From NCBI RefSeq assembly GCF_014193425.1, contig NZ_JACHZG010000001.1, forward strand, positions 186,001 through 250,000: a stretch of DNA of 64,000 bases. Direction: 5' to 3'. The translations under genes were made by a program, and so were the position numbers. Origin of the DNA: Microlunatus antarcticus. Its GTDB lineage: Bacteria; Actinomycetota; Actinomycetes; Propionibacteriales; Propionibacteriaceae. Shown one piece after another: positions 34,530-43,396 of this stretch. Each line of letters opens with the position of its first letter. Positions within the stretch are counted from its first letter, which is position 1. Under the pieces are notes generated by a model. The model was not told the DNA's origin and searched no databases. It worked only from the letters and a program-made list of their open reading frames with translations.

Positions 34530-35960
34530 TCAGACCGGCCAGCCCTCCGGGCCCTGGGAGCCGGCGGGATAGGTCTGCATCGGCGTCCGGTCGGACCGCC
34601 ACGCGTCGAGGACCGAGTCGACGATCCGCCAGCACTCGACCGCGGTGTCGCCGCGGACCGCGAGCAGCGGGTCGCCGTCGAGCACGCCGGCCAGGACCTC
34701 GCCGTACGCGGGGAGGCGGCCGGGGCTGAGCGTGGTGTCGAGGCTGACGCGGTCGATGCTCATCGGGTCGTCCTCGCCGTTGATGTTGAGGTCGAGGGCT
34801 ATCGCGTCGGGGCCCATGACCAGCCGCAGCTGGTCGGGCTCGCAGGCGCCGGTCAGCCCGACGGGGAGGTGCGGGACGTCCTTGAACGTCACGACGACCT
34901 CCTTGCGCGCGACGCCGACGGCCTTCCCGGAACGCAGCCGGAACGGCACGCCGGCCCAGCGCCAGCTGTCGATCTCGAGGGTCACCTCGGCCAGGGTGTC
35001 GGTGCCGCGGGCGGGGTCGACGCCCGGCTCCTTCACGTAGTCGGGGACCTGACGGCCGTCGACGTCGCCGGCGACGTAGCGGGCCCGCCGGGACGCGGTG
35101 GCCGCGTCCCCGCCCCAGACCCGCGTGGCGCGGAGCACCTCGGCCTTGGACTCGCGCAGGTCGAAGGCCGACACCTCGCCGATCGGGTTCATGGCGACCA
35201 GGGCCATCACCTGCAGCAGGTGGCTCTGGATCATGTCGACGAGCGCGCCGGCCTTGTCGTAGTAGACCGCGCGACCCTCCAGCGTCAGCTGCTCGTCGAA
35301 GACGATGTCGACCGAGGCGACGTGCTGGTTGTTCCAGACGGGCTCGAAGATGCGGTTCGCGAAGCGGACACCGAGCAGGTTGAGCACCGTGGAACGTCCG
35401 AGGAAGTGGTCCACCCGGAACGTGCGCTCCTCGGGCACCAGCGTGGAGAGGCGGGCGTTCAGCGCCTTGGCGCTGGCGACGTCGGTGCCGAACGGCTTCT
35501 CGAGCACCAGCACGGTGCCCTCGGGCAGCGTCACGTGCTGGAGCGCGTCGCAGGCCCGGGCGGTGACCGCGGGCGGCAGCGCGAAGTAGAGCGCGGGGGC
35601 GGGCGCGGCCGCGGCGATCAGGCGGCCCAGGTCGTCGGCGGAGGTGACGTCGGCCCGCTGGTAGGAGGTCGTGGCCAGCAGCGCGTCGATCGTCTCGGTC
35701 GACACCTCGGCCGCGGTGAGCGAGGCCTTGAGGTGGTCGTGCCACGTCGGGGCGTCCCAGTCCTCGGCGCCGGCGCCCAGCAGGACGATGTCGCGCCGCT
35801 GCGGCTCGGCGTCGAGCAGCTTGCCCAGCGCCGGCATGAGCAGCCGGTTGGCCAGGTCGCCGCTGGCGCCGAGCAGCACGAGGGTCTTGATGTGCGCGGC
35901 GGGGACGGGGGCGCCCTGCACCGTCAGGTCGGGGTCGGGCGTGGCCGAGGAGATGCTCAT
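34530..35960 (-). CDS. zwf: Glucose-6-phosphate dehydrogenase, divergent form
   Basis: 476 residues. It would oxidise glucose 6-phosphate to 6-phosphogluconolactone with NADP. The Rossmann segment GASGDLANRLLMPAL, EKPFGTD and the catalytic His in IQSHLLQVM are present. The substrate motif is RVDHFLGR (residues 182-189), where most enzymes have RIDHYLGK: Tyr to Phe and Lys to Arg. GASGDLA is followed by N instead of K. Since opcA, tal and tkt are absent, it is probably a second, stand-alone copy. Reduced activity or another substrate is possible. Confidence 0.85.
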   Translation of the reverse strand: MSISSATPDPDLTVQGAPVPAAHIKTLVLLGASGDLANRLLMPALGKLLDAEPQRRDIVLLGAGAEDWDAPTWHDHLKASLTAAEVSTETIDALLATTSYQRADVTSADDLGRLIAAAAPAPALYFALPPAVTARACDALQHVTLPEGTVLVLEKPFGTDVASAKALNARLSTLVPEERTFRVDHFLGRSTVLNLLGVRFANRIFEPVWNNQHVASVDIVFDEQLTLEGRAVYYDKAGALVDMIQSHLLQVMALVAMNPIGEVSAFDLRESKAEVLRATRVWGGDAATASRRARYVAGDVDGRQVPDYVKEPGVDPARGTDTLAEVTLEIDSWRWAGVPFRLRSGKAVGVARKEVVVTFKDVPHLPVGLTGACEPDQLRLVMGPDAIALDLNINGEDDPMSIDRVSLDTTLSPGRLPAYGEVLAGVLDGDPLLAVRGDTAVECWRIVDSVLDAWRSDRTPMQTYPAGSQGPEGWPV

Positions 35961-35985
35961 GGCGTCACGCTACGGCGACCCTCGG

Positions 35986-36453
35986 TCAGCGTCGGCGCAA
36001 CGTGGCCTGACCGATCGCCGTCACGCACCCGCCCGCGACGGCCGTGGCCGTGCCACCGAGGAGCGCGGCCACGACGAGCGCCCCGTTGTACGACCCGAGC
36101 AGCAGGAGCATGCCCCCGGCGAGCATCACGCTGAGGATCAGCAGGGAGGTCAGGAGGGGGACCGCCGAGCGCATCCCGCGGCTCTCGTCGCCGACCGGAC
36201 GGAGCGGTGTCTCAGGCACCACGCGCCGGGGCCGCAGGTCGCGGAACAGGGCCTGCAGGTCCGCGTGCGACCGCGCGGCGACGGCGCGGGCGAGCCGGTC
36301 GTCGAGCTCGGCGGGGTCGAGGCGACCCGCGGCGAAGTGGTCGGCGAGGGCGTCGCAGGCGGCCGAGCGCTCGGACTCGCCGACGCGGAAGGAGGGCTCG
36401 GTGGTGCGCGACGGTCGGTTCAGGCCGTGCTGGTACGACGGGGTCTGGTCCAC
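35986..36453 (-). CDS. DUF1707 membrane protein
   Basis: 155 residues. The N-terminal DUF1707 domain reads RVGESERSAACDALADHFAAGRLDPAELDDRLARAVAARSHADLQALFRDL. Two membrane segments follow (SLLILSVMLAGGMLLLL and GALVVAALLGGTATAVAGG). DUF1707 proteins are small cell-envelope or regulatory proteins of unknown role in actinobacteria. GTG start, 25 bases before zwf on the same strand. Confidence 0.82.
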   Translation of the reverse strand: MDQTPSYQHGLNRPSRTTEPSFRVGESERSAACDALADHFAAGRLDPAELDDRLARAVAARSHADLQALFRDLRPRRVVPETPLRPVGDESRGMRSAVPLLTSLLILSVMLAGGMLLLLGSYNGALVVAALLGGTATAVAGGCVTAIGQATLRRR

Positions 36454-36554
36454 GAGCGTCAGCCTCGCGTGGTGGGCCGGGCTCCGGAAGAGCCGCCGCC
36501 GCCTCCACGACGCCGGTCCGACCAGGTCGAGACCGGGGTCGTAGCCCGCGGTCC

Positions 36555-37610
36555 TCAGACCGGGTAGACCGTCACCGCCGTGGCCTTGATCGCGAGGAAG
36601 ACGTCCCGCCCGGGGTAGAGGTCGAGCTCGCCGACCGAGGCCGGCGTGACGCTGGCGGTGATGGACTCGCCGGTGGCGGCGAGCGTGGTGACGCGGACGT
36701 CGTCGCCAGACGGCTCGAGCTCGCCGACCCGGGCGCGCAGGACCGTGCGCGGGCTGCCGTGCGGTGCGTCGACGAACACCGACACCGCGTTCGGGGCGAA
36801 CACCGCGGCCGCCGGTGCGCCCGGCGCGACCCCGCCCGTACCGGCGCCCACGTGCAGCCCGGCCGGGGTGGAGACGCCGGTCGCGTCGGCCACGCCGAGC
36901 ACGAGGTTCAGCCCGGCCAGCCGAGCCGTGAACGCGGTCTGCGGGTGCCGGAACACCTCGGCGGTCGGCCCCGTCTCGACGAGGTGGCCGCCCTCCAGCA
37001 CCGCGACGCGGTCGCTGAGCAGGAGGGCGTCGAGCAGGTCGTGCGTGACGAGCACGGTCGTCCGGCCGGTCAGGACGGAGCGGAGGACGCGGCGGACGAG
37101 CGGGGCGACGGTGACGTCCAGGGCGGCCAGCGGCTCGTCCAGCAGCAGCAGCCGCGGGTCGGTCGCGACCGCCCGCGCGATCGCGACCCGCTGCGCCTGG
37201 CCACCGGAGAGCTGGGCCGGCCGACGCGTCGCGAGACCGTCCGCCTCGACCGTCGCCAGGTGCGCACGGGCCGCGGCGTCGGCCGTACGACGGGGGACGC
37301 CCGCGGCGCGGGGCCCGAAGGCGACGTTCGCCAGGACGTCGAGGTGGGGGAAGAGCAGCGGGTCCTGGGCCAGGAGGCCGACGCGGCGCCGGTGGGGGGC
37401 GGGCCAGCGCCCGGCGCGGACGTCGAACAGCACCTCGCCGTCGAGCTCGGCGCGGCCGGAGTCCGGGCGTACGGTGCCCGCCAGGATGCCGAGCAGCGTC
37501 GACTTGCCCGCCCCGTTCGGTCCGAGCACGGCGAGCCGCTCGTGGTCGCCCAGCTCGAGGGAGACGTCGAAGTCGCGGGCGGCCAGCCGGGCCGAGAAGC
37601 TCAGCCCCAC
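36555..37610 (-). CDS. modC: Molybdate ABC transporter ATP-binding protein
   Basis: 351 residues. Walker A GPNGAGKST is at 30-38; the signature is LSGGQ, Walker B LLLLDEPLAALD, and the switch His is in VTHD. The last 70 residues (VGELEPSGDDVRVTTLAATGESITASVTPASVGELDLYPG) form a Mop/TOBE domain that can bind molybdate and report its level. GTG at 37610, immediately after modB. Confidence 0.93.
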   Translation of the reverse strand: MGLSFSARLAARDFDVSLELGDHERLAVLGPNGAGKSTLLGILAGTVRPDSGRAELDGEVLFDVRAGRWPAPHRRRVGLLAQDPLLFPHLDVLANVAFGPRAAGVPRRTADAAARAHLATVEADGLATRRPAQLSGGQAQRVAIARAVATDPRLLLLDEPLAALDVTVAPLVRRVLRSVLTGRTTVLVTHDLLDALLLSDRVAVLEGGHLVETGPTAEVFRHPQTAFTARLAGLNLVLGVADATGVSTPAGLHVGAGTGGVAPGAPAAAVFAPNAVSVFVDAPHGSPRTVLRARVGELEPSGDDVRVTTLAATGESITASVTPASVGELDLYPGRDVFLAIKATAVTVYPV

Positions 37611-37611
37611 G

Positions 37612-38403
37612 TCAGCGCCAGGTCCGGGTCGGACGCCCGGCCGCGAGGCCGACGACGGCGACCGCGACGGCCACCAGGAGCAGCGCGAGCGCGACGGCGG
37701 TGTTCGCGTCGGTCTCGCGCTGGAGGTAGATCTCCAGCGGCAGCGTGCGGGTCACGCCCTGGAGGCTGCCGGCGAAGGTCAGCGTCGCGCCGAACTCGCC
37801 CAGGGAGCGCGCGAACGCCAGGACCGCGCCCGACAGGAGCCCGGGCAGGACGAGGGGCAGGGTCACCCGGCGCAGCACGAGCGTCGGGGCGCCCCCGAGC
37901 GTCGCCGCGACCTGCTCGTAGCGCTGGCCGACGGTGCGCAGCGTGCCCTCGAGGCTGACCACGAGGAACGGCAGCGACACGAACGCCTGCGCCAGCACCA
38001 CGGCCGTCGTGGAGAACGCGATCTGCAGGCCCAGGACCTCCAGGGTCTGGCCCAGCAGACCGCGACGCCCGAACGTGTAGAGCAGCGCGATGCCCCCGAC
38101 GACCGGCGGCAGCACGAGCGGCAGGAGCATCAGCGACCGCACGACGCGCTGCCCGGGAAACGTCGTCCGCGCCAGCACCAGCGCCATCGGCACCCCGAGG
38201 ACCAGGCAGATCAGGGTGGACGCGGCGGACGTCCTCAGGCTGAGGCCGAGCGCGTCGAGCGACTCCTCGGTCGTGATCAGGGCGCCGAAGTGCAGCCAGT
38301 CGACCCGCGTCGCCAGCGCGACGAGGGGCAGCAGGACGAAGACGGCACCCAGGCCGGCCGGGACGAACACCCAGGCCGGGACCGCGGAACGGGGCCGGCT
38401 CAC
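37612..38403 (-). CDS. modB: Molybdate ABC transporter permease
   Basis: 263 residues with about five to six membrane segments and the permease coupling motif [29 protein letters not shown], whose loop contacts Mod[17 protein letters not shown] is typical of molybdate and tungstate permeases. GTG start 13 bases after modA; its stop is one base from the modC start. Confidence 0.93.
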   Translation of the reverse strand: MSRPRSAVPAWVFVPAGLGAVFVLLPLVALATRVDWLHFGALITTEESLDALGLSLRTSAASTLICLVLGVPMALVLARTTFPGQRVVRSLMLLPLVLPPVVGGIALLYTFGRRGLLGQTLEVLGLQIAFSTTAVVLAQAFVSLPFLVVSLEGTLRTVGQRYEQVAATLGGAPTLVLRRVTLPLVLPGLLSGAVLAFARSLGEFGATLTFAGSLQGVTRTLPLEIYLQRETDANTAVALALLLVAVAVAVVGLAAGRPTRTWR

Positions 38404-38416
38404 CCCGGAGATCTGA

Positions 38417-39217
38417 TCACGGCCTGGCGAAGCCTGCGTCGGCCAGCACCTGCTGGCCCTGGGTGCCGGTGACGAGCTGGACGAACTGACCGGCGAGGTC
38501 GGCGTTCTTGCTCGCCGTGAGGGCGGCGATCGGGTAGGTGTTGACCGCCGCCTTCGACTCGTCGAAGGGGATGCCCTTGACCTTGTCGCCCGCGCCCTGG
38601 ACGTCGGTGACGTAGACCAGCCCGGCGTCGGCCTCGCCCGACTCCACCTTGCCGAGGACGTCGGTGACGGCGTTCTCCTCGCTGACGGGCTTGAGCGTGG
38701 TGTTGGTCGCGGTCTCGATCTTCTCCGCAGCAGCGCCGCACGGCACCTGCGGCGCGCAGACGACGAGCTTGACGCCCGGCTTCGAGAGGTCGGCGAAGGA
38801 CGTGACCTTCGCGGGGTTGTCAGGGGGGACGGCGATCTCGAGCGTGTTCGTGGCGAAGTTCACCGGCGAGCCCGCGACGAGCTGGTCCGTGACGACCTTG
38901 GTCATGTTGTTCGTGTCGGCCGAGGCGAAGACGTCGGCGGGCGCGCCCTGCTGCAGCTGCGTGACGAGGTCGGACGAGCCGGCGAAGCTGAAGGTCACCT
39001 TCGTGCCGGGGTGCGCGGTCTCGAACTGCTGGCCGAGCGTGGTGAACGTGCCCTTCAGCGACGCGGCCGCGAAGACGGTGAGCGTCTGGCCTGACGCGGA
39101 GCTGGCCGCCGGAGCCGAGGAGCTCGCCTGACCGGCCGGCGTGGACGAACCGCCGCAGCCGGCCAGGAGCGTCACGGCCGCGGCCGTGGCGGCCAGGGCG
39201 AGGGTGGTGCGGTTCAT
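38417..39217 (-). CDS. modA: Molybdate-binding lipoprotein
   Basis: 266 residues. A signal peptide with lipobox LLAGCGG and a Ser/Ala linker precede the binding domain: [39 protein letters not shown], which supply the oxyanion-binding Ser residues of ModA. A pair of cysteines ([10 protein letters not shown]) matches the disulfide of many ModA proteins. It captures molybdate or tungstate outside the membrane for ModBC. The ATG overlaps the regulator stop (ATGA). Confidence 0.94.
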   Translation of the reverse strand: MNRTTLALAATAAAVTLLAGCGGSSTPAGQASSSAPAASSASGQTLTVFAAASLKGTFTTLGQQFETAHPGTKVTFSFAGSSDLVTQLQQGAPADVFASADTNNMTKVVTDQLVAGSPVNFATNTLEIAVPPDNPAKVTSFADLSKPGVKLVVCAPQVPCGAAAEKIETATNTTLKPVSEENAVTDVLGKVESGEADAGLVYVTDVQGAGDKVKGIPFDESKAAVNTYPIAALTASKNADLAGQFVQLVTGTQGQQVLADAGFARP

Positions 39218-39633
39218 GCGGTCTCCTGGTGCTTGCGGTCGTGGGGGGTCTCGATGATCACGGTCGTGGCCTTCACGACGGCCACCGCGACGGAGCCGGG
39301 CTCGAGGCCCAGCTCGCGGACGGCCTCGCTGCTCATCAGCGACACCACCCGGAACGGGCCGCACTGCATCTCGACCTGAGCCATCACCGTGTCGGTGGTG
39401 ACCTCGGTGACGAGGCCGACGAAGCGGTTCCGCGCCGAGCGCTCGACCTTCGACGGGTCCGTGACGGGGTTGGCGTGCTCGCGCGCGAACAGGGCCAGCG
39501 CCTTGCCGTCGACGACCTTGCGATTGCTGGCGTCGGTCTCGACCGGCAGCACGCCGGCCTCGATCCACCGCCGTACGGTGTCGTCGCTCACGCTGAGGAA
39601 CTGCGCCGCATCGCGGATCCGGATCTTCGGCAC
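39214..39633 (-). CDS. Excisionase-type HTH fused to a Mop/TOBE domain, likely molybdate regulator
   Basis: 139 residues. The N-terminal MerR/excisionase-like HTH (IRDAAQFLSVSDDTVRRWIEAGVLP) is followed by a Mop domain (RNRFVGLVTEVTTDTVMAQVEMQCG, SSEAVRELGLEPGSVAVAVVKATTVII). Molybdate bound by the Mop part would control DNA binding, giving a one-component sensor unlike the LysR-type HTH of E. coli ModE. GTG at 39633 begins the HTH. It is the first gene of the mod unit and is coupled to modA. Confidence 0.85.
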   Translation of the reverse strand: MPKIRIRDAAQFLSVSDDTVRRWIEAGVLPVETDASNRKVVDGKALALFAREHANPVTDPSKVERSARNRFVGLVTEVTTDTVMAQVEMQCGPFRVVSLMSSEAVRELGLEPGSVAVAVVKATTVIIETPHDRKHQETA

Positions 39634-39858
39634 GACAGCGAGCCTAGCCGAGCAGCAGCGGCTCTTAACGCGCGTCCTGTCCGCAGGCGCGGGTCCGCAC
39701 TCCGGGGCCGGGACGCCGCTCCAGCCGCTGGTCGTGGCCAGCAGCCCTGTCCTCGACACCACGAGCGGGTGTCACCGACAGCGACGTCTCCGGCGGCCGC
39801 TACGCCAGCGGCGCCGTGGCGCTCGAGGTCGCGGGCGCCCGCCGGCGCCGAGGTCGGC

Positions 39859-40071
39859 TCAGTCCTCGACGCCGAGCATGACCTCTGTGGCCTTGATCAG
39901 GGCGGTGACCTTCGAGCCGACGGTCAGCCCGAGTTCCTCGACCCCGTCGCGGGTGACGGAGGCCGTCACCTGCTGACCGCCGTCGAGATCGATCTTCACG
40001 ATGGTCATCACCGAGCCGACCTCGATCGAGGCGACCGTGCCGACGAGCTGGTTACGGGTGGAGAGGCGCAT
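39859..40071 (-). CDS. Mop protein (molbindin)
   Basis: 70 residues, a single TOBE/Mop domain (STRNQLVGTVASIEVGSVMTIVKI, RDGVEELGLTVGSKVTALIKATEVML). Such proteins form hexamers that store molybdate in the cytoplasm. It lies 225 bases upstream of the mod operon, same strand. That gap holds a GC hairpin near 39834-39856 and no gene I can support. Confidence 0.88.
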   Translation of the reverse strand: MRLSTRNQLVGTVASIEVGSVMTIVKIDLDGGQQVTASVTRDGVEELGLTVGSKVTALIKATEVMLGVED

Positions 40072-40172
40072 CAGACTGACTCCCGGGGTCGAGGTCGGAC
40101 CCCGTCCGGAGCCCCGGCGAGCCTAGGCCGGGCCATGGCGCCCCCGCCGAGCCGGTCGTCCCCGCCCTGGGC

Positions 40173-40862
40173 TCAGAGGTCGAGCAGCTGTTCGAAGAAG
40201 CCGCCGAAGCCGCGTTCGCGGTCGGTGAGGTGCACCTCGAGGATCCAGTGGCAGGGGTTGCCGGCGGCGTCGGGACGCCGCATCGGCTGATGGCTGCCCG
40301 GGGTGATGTAGCTGGTGACCTGGTCGTCCTCGACCCGTTCGTGCGGGAACTCCCCGACCAGGTGCCCGGCGTGCCGGGCGCCGTGGCCCCACCCACGCTC
40401 GCCCATCAGCCCGAGCACGTACGCGAACAGCTCGTCGCCGGTGATCTCCGGCGTCGCGGCGAAGTGGTCCCGCCCGGCCGCCCAGATCACCGGGAGGTCC
40501 GCGGCCAGGCGGTGCTTGTGCTCGTCGTCACCGAGGACGTAGGTGCGGCCGACGTCGGCCTCCCACTCGGAGAAGATCGGGCCGAAGTCGAAGAACACGA
40601 TGTCGTCGGACTCGAGGGTGAGCTCGGCGGGGTTCGACCGGTACGGCTCGAGCGTGTTGACCCCGGACCGCACGATCCGCTTGTGCCAGAACTTCCGCAC
40701 CCCGAACATCTCGTTCGCGAGGTCACGGATCTCGTCCGACAGCTGGCGCTCGGTGATCCCCGGGACGACGAGCCCGCGGCGGACGGCCTCGTCGAACAGC
40801 TGTACGGCCTTGGACTCGGCGTCGCGCAGGGCGGCGACCCGGTCGGTCTCGACGACGCTCAT
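40173..40862 (-). CDS. M24-family metallopeptidase-like protein
   Basis: 229 residues, a single pita-bread domain. Five metal ligands can be placed: Asp in FFDFGPIF or just after, Asp in WEADVGRTYV, His in GHLVGEFPHE, Glu in WILEVHL and Glu in GGFFEQLL. Related proteins are Xaa-Pro aminopeptidases and creatinases; this short form without an N-terminal domain is often of unknown substrate. Start ATG at 40862. Confidence 0.8.
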   Translation of the reverse strand: MSVVETDRVAALRDAESKAVQLFDEAVRRGLVVPGITERQLSDEIRDLANEMFGVRKFWHKRIVRSGVNTLEPYRSNPAELTLESDDIVFFDFGPIFSEWEADVGRTYVLGDDEHKHRLAADLPVIWAAGRDHFAATPEITGDELFAYVLGLMGERGWGHGARHAGHLVGEFPHERVEDDQVTSYITPGSHQPMRRPDAAGNPCHWILEVHLTDRERGFGGFFEQLLDL

Positions 40863-41034
40863 GGTCGGTCAGCGTACGACCGCCCCGTCACGCTCGACCT
40901 GCTCCAGGACCTCCTCGCGGCACGTCGGGCTGCCCTCGGCAAGGGGCCGGGAACAGCGAGGTGATCGCCGTGGAAGCGAGAACCAGCGCGGCGCGACGCT
41001 GCTGTGCCTTCGAGCCGGAACGAGGGCGGCCGGC

Positions 41035-41934
41035 TCAGCGCTGCTGGACGATGACCGGGGTCTGGCCGCTCTGGGGCCAGCAGCCCAGGCCACCGACGGG
41101 GATCGCCTGGCCCTTCTCGATCATCTCGCGCTGCTGGTCGAGGCACTTGCTGACCAGCACGTTCGGGTCCTTGGACACACTCGCCGCGATCTTCGCGTTC
41201 GCCCGCGCGTCGGCCTCGGCCGTCTGCTCGCGCTGCTGCGCGATCCGGGTGTTGCCGATTTCCTGCTGCAGCTGGTTGATCCGCTGCTGGGTCGCCTCGT
41301 CGTAGTCGACCTTGGGGATGATCACCGACTCGATGACGATCCGGTCCCCGATCCGAGCCACGAGCCGGGCCTTGACGGCGTCCGCCACCTGGTCGTTGCT
41401 GATCTTCGGCGTGGTCGTGTCGCCGCTGGCGGCCTTGGCCTGGCTGAGGGGGTCGTAGTCGCTGAACGCGTAGTTGAGCGCGGCGGCGAGCTCCTGGTTC
41501 ACCAGGCCCGGGCCGATGTTGTCGAAGCCGCGGTAGTCGGCGTAGAGCTCGCCCGCCGCCTCGGGCCGGATCTTCCAGCGCAGCGCGTTCTGGACGTAGC
41601 CGGTGGCCTGGTTGCCGAGCCGAATCTCGGTCCTCTGGTCGCCGAGGTGGTCGTCGATCTGGGTGCTGCCGTCCATCTGGACGACCCGGCTCCACGGCCG
41701 CTTCCAGTGCAGGCCGGGGGCGAACTCGTGGATCGGCTTGCCGAAGGAGACCTGCACGCCGACCGACTTGGCCTGGACCTGGGTCACGCTGCCCGCGACG
41801 ACCATGATCACGCCGAGGGTCATCGTGCTCACCCCCACTAGACGACCGATCCGGTTCCTGGCGCCGATGCAGGCGACGAGCACCGCCAGCCCGACGACGA
41901 AGACGACGATCGCGGACACGAACAACCCGGACAC
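41035..41934 (-). CDS. SPFH/band-7 domain membrane protein
   Basis: 299 residues. Two N-terminal membrane segments (LFVSAIVVFVVGLAVLVAC and STMTLGVIMVVAG) precede an SPFH domain (VQVSFGKPIHEFAPGLHWKRPW) and a helical, charged coiled region (QRINQLQQEIGNTRIAQQREQTAEADARANAKIAA). Such prohibitin/stomatin-like proteins form membrane oligomers that organise lipids or proteases. The NfeD partner often seen with them is absent. GTG start. Confidence 0.85.
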   Translation of the reverse strand: MSGLFVSAIVVFVVGLAVLVACIGARNRIGRLVGVSTMTLGVIMVVAGSVTQVQAKSVGVQVSFGKPIHEFAPGLHWKRPWSRVVQMDGSTQIDDHLGDQRTEIRLGNQATGYVQNALRWKIRPEAAGELYADYRGFDNIGPGLVNQELAAALNYAFSDYDPLSQAKAASGDTTTPKISNDQVADAVKARLVARIGDRIVIESVIIPKVDYDEATQQRINQLQQEIGNTRIAQQREQTAEADARANAKIAASVSKDPNVLVSKCLDQQREMIEKGQAIPVGGLGCWPQSGQTPVIVQQR

Positions 41935-42106
41935 GCTGGCCCACCTTCACGACGTGCGGCTATGGAACTGCTCGAGCACTGTACGGCTCGGCGGGCTCAC
42001 CCGCAGCCGTCCCGGATCGCGCCCGGTCCGCGGCCGATGAGTCCGGGGGAGGACGGTGGTCCCAGTGATGCAGGCACCCGCACCAGCACCCGACGGAAGG
42101 ACCACC

Positions 42107-42472
42107 ATGCTCGGCAGCTCAGAGGCGTTCCACGGCTTCTCCGTCGACGACGTCGAGGCGGCACGGACCTTCTACGCGGACACGCTCGGCCTGGAGGTGA
42201 CCGAGGAGAACGGCATGCTCTTCCTCCACCTCGCCGGCGGCACCCGGACCCTCGTCTACCCCAAGCCCGGCCACGTGCCGGCGACGTACACGATCCTCAA
42301 CTTCCCCGTGCCCGACGTCGAGGTGGCGGTGGACGCCCTCGTGGAGCGCGGGGTGGTCTTCGAGCGCTACGACTGGGTGAAGGACCCGAAGGGCATCCAG
42401 CGCGGGTACGGACCCGCGATCGCCTGGTTCACCGACCCGGCCGGGAACGTGCTGTCCGTGATCGAGGACTGA
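42107..42472 (+). CDS. VOC-family (glyoxalase/bleomycin-resistance fold) protein
   Basis: 121 residues. The paired beta-alpha-beta modules read [21 protein letters not shown] and [20 protein letters not shown], ending in [15 protein letters not shown]. The position of the final Glu fits the metal-binding pattern of VOC enzymes. The substrate is unknown. ATG at 42107 has GGAAGG about 9 bases upstream. Confidence 0.85.
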   Translation: MLGSSEAFHGFSVDDVEAARTFYADTLGLEVTEENGMLFLHLAGGTRTLVYPKPGHVPATYTILNFPVPDVEVAVDALVERGVVFERYDWVKDPKGIQRGYGPAIAWFTDPAGNVLSVIED

Positions 42473-43367
42473 GCCCTCCCGACCGCGTCGTGCCGGCGGC
42501 CAGGGGCCGGTCCCAGGCGCGCGGCGCGGCGACGGGACCGGTGCGCGTGTCCTCGGGTCCCGGGCCGGGCTGGCAGTGGGGGCACCACCACGTCCGGCGA
42601 CGTTCCGCGTCGCCGGGGACCTCGTCGACGACCCGGACCGGCGTGCCGCAGCGCAGGCAGGCCTGCCCGGCCCGGCCGGAGACCCAGTGCTGGCGCCCGT
42701 CGCGGCTGTCGCCGGTCGTCACCTGGTAGGCGTTCGCGACGTAGGCCGAGTGCCGCAGGCAGCGCCGGGCCAGGGCCACGAGGGCCGGGACGTCGAGCTC
42801 GCCCACGGGCGTCCAGGGGCTGGTCCCGCGCAGGAAGCAGAGCTCGTTGACCCACAGGTTGCCCAGGCCGGCCAGGTTCCGCTGGTCGAGCAGGGCGGCG
42901 GCGACGGGTCGCTCCGGCCGGGACCCGAGGCGGCGTACGGCCTCGGTCGCGTCCCAGTCCGCCCGCAGCGGGTCCGGGCCGAGGTGGCCGACCGCCTCGG
43001 CCTCCTGCGAGGTCGGCAGGACCTCGACGACCGGCAGGTCGAGCCCGTACGCGGTGGCCCCGTCGTCCAGCTCGAGCAGCACGCGCACCTGGTCCATCAG
43101 GTGGCGCGGCAGGCGCTTGCCCGCGCCGACGACCGTCCAGCTGCCCGACATCTTGAGGTGCGTGTGGAGGGTGAGCGGCTCGCCCTCGGTGGTGAGGAAC
43201 CGGGTCAGCTGGTGCTTGCCGTGCGTGCCGATGCCCGTGATCGTCGCTCCGGCGAGGTCCACGGTCGCGAACGCCGGCACCCGCAGTTCCCCGTGGACGA
43301 CGCGTCGACCGACCAGCGCGGGCTCGAGCCGCCGGACCAGGCGGTAGATGCTGTCTCCCTCGGGCAC
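42429..43367 (-). CDS. Fpg/Nei-family DNA glycosylase (Nei2-like)
   Basis: 312 residues. The N-terminal [14 protein letters not shown] supplies the catalytic Pro2 and Glu3 that form a Schiff base with damaged DNA. A helix-two-turn-helix region includes [17 protein letters not shown], and the zinc finger is CLRCGTP...CPHC. It removes oxidised bases, mainly pyrimidines in the Nei group. After the zinc finger comes a 45-residue Pro/Arg/Gly tail, and the gene overlaps the convergent VOC gene by 44 bases. GTG start. Confidence 0.88.
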   Translation of the reverse strand: MPEGDSIYRLVRRLEPALVGRRVVHGELRVPAFATVDLAGATITGIGTHGKHQLTRFLTTEGEPLTLHTHLKMSGSWTVVGAGKRLPRHLMDQVRVLLELDDGATAYGLDLPVVEVLPTSQEAEAVGHLGPDPLRADWDATEAVRRLGSRPERPVAAALLDQRNLAGLGNLWVNELCFLRGTSPWTPVGELDVPALVALARRCLRHSAYVANAYQVTTGDSRDGRQHWVSGRAGQACLRCGTPVRVVDEVPGDAERRRTWWCPHCQPGPGPEDTRTGPVAAPRAWDRPLAAGTTRSGGLSPRSRTARSRPGR

Positions 43368-43384
43368 GCCTCCAGTGTGCGCAC

Positions 43385-43390
43385 TAGGGT
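43385..43390 (+). promoter_or_regulatory. -10 box of a probably leaderless start
   Basis: TAGGGT, 6 bases before the ATG at 43397. Confidence 0.45.
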
Positions 43391-43396
43391 CTCGTC

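Noticed and set aside
42429-42600. Extra zinc-finger or DNA-binding domain in the Nei2 tail
   Set aside because: The tail after the zinc finger is low-complexity Pro/Arg/Gly and partly overlaps the VOC gene; no domain seen.
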